Source of the DNA: Warburgia ugandensis | Lineage: Eukaryota; Streptophyta; Magnoliopsida; Canellales; Canellaceae | Direction: 5' to 3' | Length of the DNA stretch: 64,000 bases | Assembly: GCA_035236585.1 (NCBI GenBank) | Contig: CP141134.1 | Coordinates: 22,374,414-22,438,413, forward strand | Shown: positions 57,967-64,000 of the stretch, piece by piece | How positions within the stretch are numbered: position 1 is the first letter of the stretch | Layout: each line of letters begins with the position of its first letter | Notes under the pieces: model-generated | What the model saw: the letters and a program-made list of their open reading frames with translations, nothing else | Database searches by the model: none | What the model was told of the DNA's origin: nothing | Made by a program: the position numbers and the translations under genes

Positions 57967-60924
57967 GGATTCTATTTTTCGTCGGGCGTGCTTGATATTG
58001 TGAGGCTACTCAACGTGCATCTAAAACATTAGCATAGAAACACCATATAATTTTGAGAAATGCCATTTCCACTTAGTTTTGTGACTGTCTAAGTAACCTT
58101 GTATTGCTAATCTGTACCTTTGAATAATCTAACTTGTTCATCTTGTTTGACCTCCTTTAGATTTTTCAGACACTAAAATTCATCACATTTAATGATTTTA
58201 GTTATGACATATTGAGTTTTTAAACGTAACCCTTCAAATTTTCAATTGAAAATACTAGTAGCTAGAAGTATGCAATGAACATGAGTTTTTAGCAGAAAAC
58301 CTAAATAGAAAGGCTAAGCAAGATGATAGGGTCAGATCATCCAAAGATGAAAATTTACTACGCATGGCTCAGGAGTGAATCTTGGAACTCAATTTGGAAA
58401 GCAATTGTTTGTAATTTACCCCACTATAATAATTGTGACAAGACAACATTTATCTTCAAAGCAAATAAGCTGATGAAGATAGAGAATTTAGACAGCAATC
58501 CATCGTCAGATGCGTCACATGCCCTTCTAGACATTCCATATTGCCGCCCATGTGGGCCCATCCTAGAAAAGTTGTTCTAATCAGGCATCTGAAATCTAAG
58601 AGAGTTCCACAATGGGCAAATAGATATTCAACAATAATCATAGCCCTTCCCCAGTGGGACCTATCCCTTTTGGTGGATGATCGAGCATATTTCCACTTGA
58701 ACTAGTAGCGGGCAGAACAGAAGTATTAACACTGAGGCTCACTGTCTCAATGATCAAACCATTACTCTGACAAAAGTTCTCTATTTCCAACTTACATGTA
58801 CAATTTTTTCTTCGTTGGATTATCTAAGCCTTTAAATTGTAGAAGCTTTGTTCTCAAATATTTACCATTGTAATCGGATCTTCTAATCATGCGTGTAAAT
58901 TCTGAGCGCATCCGTGGCATGATGCCATGATCCATTTCATAGATGGTCTGGATCACTGAGAAGCGTAAACACATCTTGTACCATTACCCGCTAATATAAT
59001 TTCAATTGAAAATATGACAATCCACCGGATAATAACCCGACGGAACCCAAAGCAGAACGGTTAGAAGAAAACTCGGAGCGCATGAGCTTCTAGCAGTGTC
59101 TAGAAAGCTTTAAATTCTACATCAATCACATTTGTCTTATTGTCCTTCTTACAGTCTGAATTTCTTATCAGTGTGGAAAAATAACCTATAGGCATCCGAA
59201 AGAGACCCATTTTATTCATAGTTCAACTTTTGAAATTGGTGATGGCATTTGACCTACGCCATCGCCCATCAGTGGCTGGGACGCATGTACTTCATGATAC
59301 TTTGTTTTTTTTTTTTTATATTTTGTCAAATATGTCTTTCTTTATCGATGGGTCTCACATGCAGGTACGAATTAATAGTGATAACATACAAACACGCTTA
59401 ATAGAAAACCATTTTTGCTAATGCCCATCCTGATGCATCTAATGCCACGAACTTCTACCCAGCCGCTGAAATGAGAGACCAGTCAAGTACCGCCTGAATC
59501 ATTTTTGCATCCCATGAACCATTTAAAACTGACCACCAACAATCAGTTATAGGCGTACTTTCCCAAAGTTGCATTCTAGCTCATGGAGAAGCAAGTCACA
59601 GTCCAAATGAGCTGCTACAGGGACGATTCTGTTCACTTTCCTATCTCGATGGATCATTGACAGGGTGTTATCGGTGCGTCAGATGAAATGAGATGACGTT
59701 GGATGAGATGGGATGGGTCATATCTCCGGTAGCTGCGCTTGAGATGAGATCAGTGATGCTAGTAGTGCTTAATAATCATCCTATCTTTGCTTATTGTTAA
59801 GTTGAATTTTCAACTCTGATATGAAATTTGGGCCATCTTAGCTTAGCTCATATCATCTCAAGTCAGCTGACTTTATTGCAAGCACCACTAATATCATGTG
59901 AAACACTTAACATGACGTTCAATGAAATGGAAGGATCAAATGGGTACCCAGGAATCCTTCCTAAAAATGTAGCAATTTATATGGATACATGCTCATTAAT
60001 AACATGGACGAATTTACTATGCGAACGATATATTGGAAACTACCCTGTAACAGCCGATTGTGGCTGTATATATCCAAAAGAAGCATAATAGATGAGAGGG
60101 CATTTTGGAGTAGGCTGACGGGTTTTATTTTTTTATTTTTTTTCTTTGGTTATAAGTGAGAATTACTAAGTTAATTACTCACACACACTCGTAAATTTAA
60201 TCTCCAGCCAAAGGAAAAGTGACTTTTTGAACTTGTAACCAAGCATACTTCCATGAAAATGCTATGTTGTCTGTGACCAACTATGCTAGACAATTGTTGG
60301 TGGCTCAGAAGTATTTTGGAAATAATAAAAGTAGTGACAAGATCATCAATAGAAAGACTTAGAAGAGTGCTTAGAAAAAGAAATAATAATAGAAAATTGG
60401 CTAGAAAATGTAGTTGTGCTAGACATGTGACTTTTACTAGTGAGTTTCCACCACTTCTAAAGGAACAAAATTTACCTATAAAAATATACTTTACTAATCT
60501 CCTATTATCTTGCACTACTCTCTCTTACTCTCTCTCTCTTGCAAGTGTCCATGACTAGTGTATAAAGACAACTTCACCAACTTTTTTGAGGGCTTTTATT
60601 TTTTTGTACAAGTGAAGAACTAGTATATCACTTAAACACTCCCTTAACTAATCCCAATACAAAGCAGGCAGTAGCAACTTCAACCTACAAACAAGCATAA
60701 TCCAGGAGGATGCCAAGTTATTGGCACCTAAGTGTGCTAGGCATTGTTTGACTTTAGAGGGCCTTTCTAGAACTTTTGAAGTAGTTAACAATTCTAAAAA
60801 TCTTGGCTCTACACAGAAAACTAGTTTGAGTTACTCGATTTGTTAACAAATTGAGTTTCTTAGACAAGATAGCTTGCTATATAACAAAAATTATTTGTTT
60901 GGCCTAGGATCTAAACAAAAGACC
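57967..60924. other. Intergenic DNA, no gene recognised
   Basis: Less AT-rich and less obviously repetitive than the rest (58300-60100). Open frames such as 58323-58580, 59230-59421, 59828-60088, 60171-60515 and 60283-60558 show no motif I know. A possible inverted-repeat element lies at about 59640-59900. CT repeats near 60520-60540. Confidence 0.45.
59640..59900. repeat. Possible MITE-like inverted repeat
   Basis: GATGCTAGTAGTGCTT (about 59756-59771) pairs imperfectly with AAGCACCACTAATATC (about 59880-59895). The left side is rich in GATGAGATG-like motifs and the right contains CATATCATCTCAAG. Ends and target duplication were not found. Confidence 0.3.

Positions 60925-61001
<77 letters not shown>
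60925..61001. repeat. (TAA)n microsatellite
   Basis: About 25 uninterrupted TAA units. Confidence 0.97.
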
Positions 61002-61238
61002 GAATTCCCAATCTATCTATGCTAAGTGACCATTTATGTATTTGAAGCCACATTTTTAGTGTAACTAAAAATGAATAACATATTGCTGATAAGCAACATT
61101 AACTCAACTAAGTGGTTATATTGCCCAAAGATTTTTGAGTACCCATGAGTTGCTTTGTGTTAAGTTGACTTGCTTTAGTTTCAAGTCTAAGTGAAGTTTT
61201 CTAGTTTTCAAACTATACAAGTTACATATGAAAACCAT

Positions 61239-61240
<2 letters not shown>

Positions 61241-61308
<68 letters not shown>

Positions 61309-61327
61309 CGATCGATCGATCGATCGA
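61241..61327. repeat. Compound microsatellite (CT)n(CGAT)n
   Basis: About 32 CT units to 61305, then five to six CGAT units to 61327. The open frames across it (61116-61406 and 61191-61397) are repeat artefacts. Confidence 0.97.
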
Positions 61328-62266
61328 AATAGTTACTACTTTTTTTGCATCTGAGAAGAACAATCATCCTATCATCCCTTTTAACTTGTCTTCTTAGCAT
61401 GTTCACCTAAAACCCATTCAAAGATAATTCATCACCTATTGTGTTTCTACTAAAACTCCAAATCTATCTATAACAAACGGTTGAATCCTCAGCCTTGGTT
61501 ATCATTTAAGGCCATCTCTCTCTCTCTCTCTAAACTCTTGCTAACTCTCTATAGACATTGCAATTGGGTATTGTTCAAATCCGGCATAATGGGCTTTACT
61601 TTTTTTATTATTCTTGAAGGCTAATATAGCATTACATTAATAGGGGTTTTAGACCAAAGTTGGCAAGAAGAAAAGCACCCATGATTGGAGCTCCATTGAA
61701 ATGAAAGAAGGTTTTGATTTGTCCTATTAGATTGGTTTGTCCACATCAATGTCCATGGTTGTTGGATGTCCAAACAATTTGATGGAGGTCCATGGACATC
61801 TAGCTTTGTTTTTTGTAGAATTGGCCTATGTTCATGGACATCTAATTTTGTCTTTTCGTGGATACCAAGAAATAGAATAGTAATTCATTTTAGCATTTTG
61901 TGCCAATGGAATATACATATCTTAAATTAAAATAAGACTAAAATAGTGTCTCCACCAATGGAATTAGCCTATCCCATGTTATGAAATAATAAATATTATA
62001 ATAAATGGGCCTTAATTGTTAAATGCACCTAATAATAATGTTGATGGCCTAATTAATCTCAAATTTGCTAAAACTATAAAAACTTGCATGAAATTAATAT
62101 GACAAACCTTATCTTAGAGGTATGCATCAAAATGCATTTCTTAAAGATAGTTGAAGCGTCCTAAATTGTGCAAGGGATATGATAGCTGGGATTCAAACAA
62201 GCTGGATACAATATGTAGCTTAATTAGTTTGAATGATAAAAATCAATTTGTACTTTAGCTTCCAAG
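61328..62266. other. Intergenic DNA, no gene recognised
   Basis: AT-rich. A short (CT)n at about 61515-61532. Words such as CCATGGACATCTA recur at 61755-61850 but no coding motif is visible. Confidence 0.5.
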
Positions 62267-62552
62267 TTGAATGCCATAAAAATAAAGTCTTGAACAATCT
62301 ATCTTTCATCACAGTAACTTTCAAAGTGAATAAAATTAGAAACTCAATTCATTGCAAATATGAGATCAAAATGGATCAAGAATCTAATTTTCAAGAGAAA
62401 TTGAGAACATTGAATGCCATAAAAATAAAGTCTTCAACAATCTATCTTTAATCACAGTAACTTTCAAAGTGAATAAAATTAGAAACTCGATTCATTGCAA
62501 ATATGAGATCAAAATGGATCAAGAATCTAATTTTCAAGAGAAATTGAGAACA
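62267..62552. repeat. 143-bp direct tandem duplication
   Basis: 62267-62409 and 62410-62552 are adjacent copies with a period of 143 and only about three differences, so the duplication is recent compared with the decayed elements around it. The open frame 62233-62451 lies across it and is not convincing. Confidence 0.9.
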
Positions 62553-64000
62553 AGATGAATTTCACAAGTTTAGAACCCTAGAAGGAGAATGATACCAAAA
62601 GGAAAAAGCTTTAAGAACTAGAGATCTTCAAAAGTAGAAGAACACTTAAAGAATAATGTCAAAATGGGGAAACTCTAAGAGAGAGAATAATTATAGAGTG
62701 ATACCCAAAACTAGCAAAAAATAAACAAAACCAGAGTTAAAAGAGAATAGAGTGATGCCCAAAACTAACAAACTCTAAAAGACAGAGACATAATAAATAA
62801 TATCCCCACTAAATACACTCTAAAGCCAAATACTAGTGAATTGTAAGGGAAGAAAGCAATTAGTGCATGGAATGGACTAGGGAGCACCATTTATATAGGG
62901 AAGCCTCTACTCTAGTGTCTCTATTAGGAGTAATATGGGAGTGTTAGTTCATGTCCCTTGTATAGAAATGTCACATTATATCATTTATAGAATAGGCGAT
63001 GTGGGATTAACAGTCCGTTTAACCTAAGAAACAAAGTCAAAGTAAAAACAACTCAAAACATTCCATTTTCCCATTTGTTTTTAATTTTAAATATAATAAA
63101 AATTAATGAAGTACAAATCAGAATAAGATTGACATAATGAAAGAAATTTTGGCATTCAAACACAATTCATGAATCAGAGAAAGTGAGCAAAGCCTAGAAA
63201 TTTCTCCTAATGTGTACAAAATCAAGAAGCATCAGGGCAAGTAATGAATCTCAAACAAGTACCTCAAAGAAAGAAATGTAACACGTACTTCTTTTAAATA
63301 AGATAGGTGTACTTAACTTAGATGCTTTTACTAAAGCCTATGTGCTAATCTAGTAATTCACTAAGTAATCTAGAGACTAACATGGGGCCCATAGGAGGTG
63401 ACCAAACCGCCACACTCAAAATAAGTGAGTCCATCAATGGTGTGGTTGTATACAACATCAATCATGCTTTGGTATACAAGTAACACTATGTGCACCATAC
63501 GAATGGTAATGAAATGTTTTTTATAAACATTTGTAATACATTTAGTAGATCTGGATAGCTTGTTTAGGAACCTAGTCAACGATAGTAGGTAGGGTTGCCA
63601 CTGCTAGTTAATGTTAGGTCTTTAAGTCCATTTATCTCAATTTTTCTACCACCCACTCTATGTCTAGGCCATTGGAGAGAGGGTTGGATAAATTGTGCCT
63701 AGATTCACACAATTGGTAGCTCTACTAAAGGTATTCTAGCCAATAGAATGAGTGAAGCTCTCAAATAAAGCCCTTCTCGAACAAGGCATATTCAAGGCAA
63801 ACAATGGAGTCCAGCTCCTAAAGTTCTTCCAAAATAGGACTCATCTATCCAATGGAATCAAGCTCCTAGTTAAATCTCTTTCGAATTAGCGCTCTTAGGT
63901 GAAAATCCATTCTGTCATTGAATCAGTTTATTTTGAGTCTTAACACCTACAATAGGGAGTAATTGAAGATACCTACTAGTCTTCACAAAATTTTCTAGTG
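62553..64000. other. Intergenic DNA to window end, no gene recognised
   Basis: The minus strand has TATATAAATGG (62887-62897) and TATAAATGA (62981-62989), and ATCCCACATCG (62997-63007). These could belong to an undefined LTR or small element promoter. Nothing downstream supports a gene. The open frame 63370-63579 (-) has no known motif. Confidence 0.45.

Noticed and set aside
61116-61406. 96-codon frame with a long Arg-Glu repeat
   Set aside because: Translation of the (CT)n microsatellite.
62880-63010. ATCCCACATCG on the minus strand, a perfect match to the plant U-snRNA upstream element, near TATA-like sequences
   Set aside because: The nearest TATA-like sequence is only about 7 bases away and the better one about 100; plant U-snRNA promoters need roughly 25-35. 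No snRNA sequence follows.

Overview
The window is repeat-rich intergenic DNA from a plant nuclear genome, most likely a flowering plant. It is AT-rich and consists of nested, decayed transposable elements of typically plant types: Ty3/gypsy chromovirus (Tekay/Del-like), Ty3/gypsy of the Ogre/Tat/Athila group ('OTA' below), an RTE-type LINE, CACTA remnants and a probable Ty1/copia LTR. I find no intact host gene, tRNA, rRNA or organellar segment. The species cannot be named from the sequence. Nearly every long reading frame is a transposon fragment with stops or a chance frame in simple sequence.

Layout. 1-5564: 5' part of a Tekay-like element on the minus strand (RNase H, part of RT, protease, gag, tRNA-iMet primer site, 5' LTR), cut by the window edge. 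5565-8194: unrecognised AT-rich DNA with a degenerate repeat. 8200-11835: Tekay-like solo LTR (+). 12690-13619: decayed CACTA TNP2 3' end (+). 13740-16457: nothing recognised. 16458-about 21900: OTA element D (+; LTR, primer site, leader, gag, protease), broken off by a minus-strand OTA LTR (E, 21906-29198), which itself contains a second Tekay-like solo LTR (G, 24583-29159) with a perfect target duplication. 29371-32400: almost full-length but dead RTE LINE (-). 32403-36346: OTA copy A (-). 36352-37783: OTA integrase tail and 3' region (+). 37784-43390: OTA copy B (-), a sister of A. 44284-53306: complete OTA element C (+) with two LTRs and a perfect 5-bp target duplication, inserted in an older LTR-like sequence. 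55256-56214: LTR fragment related to D. 56289-56830: second CACTA remnant. 57630-57966: probable copia solo LTR. 57967-64000: no gene, several microsatellites and a 143-bp tandem duplication.

How the parts relate. A, B, C and the 36352-37783 fragment share LTR and 3' untranslated sequence, so they belong to one family, yet carry different interiors: A and B have gag-protease with RT, RNase H and integrase missing at the same junction; C has an unusual acidic frame of about 478 codons and no polymerase; the fragment keeps only an integrase C-terminus. No reverse transcriptase of this family lies in the window, so the copies look non-autonomous. The most interesting object is element C with its unassigned frame. 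Many dead codons fit C-to-T change on one or other strand, as expected for silenced, cytosine-methylated DNA. All boundaries and homologies were read by eye; no alignment or database search was run.
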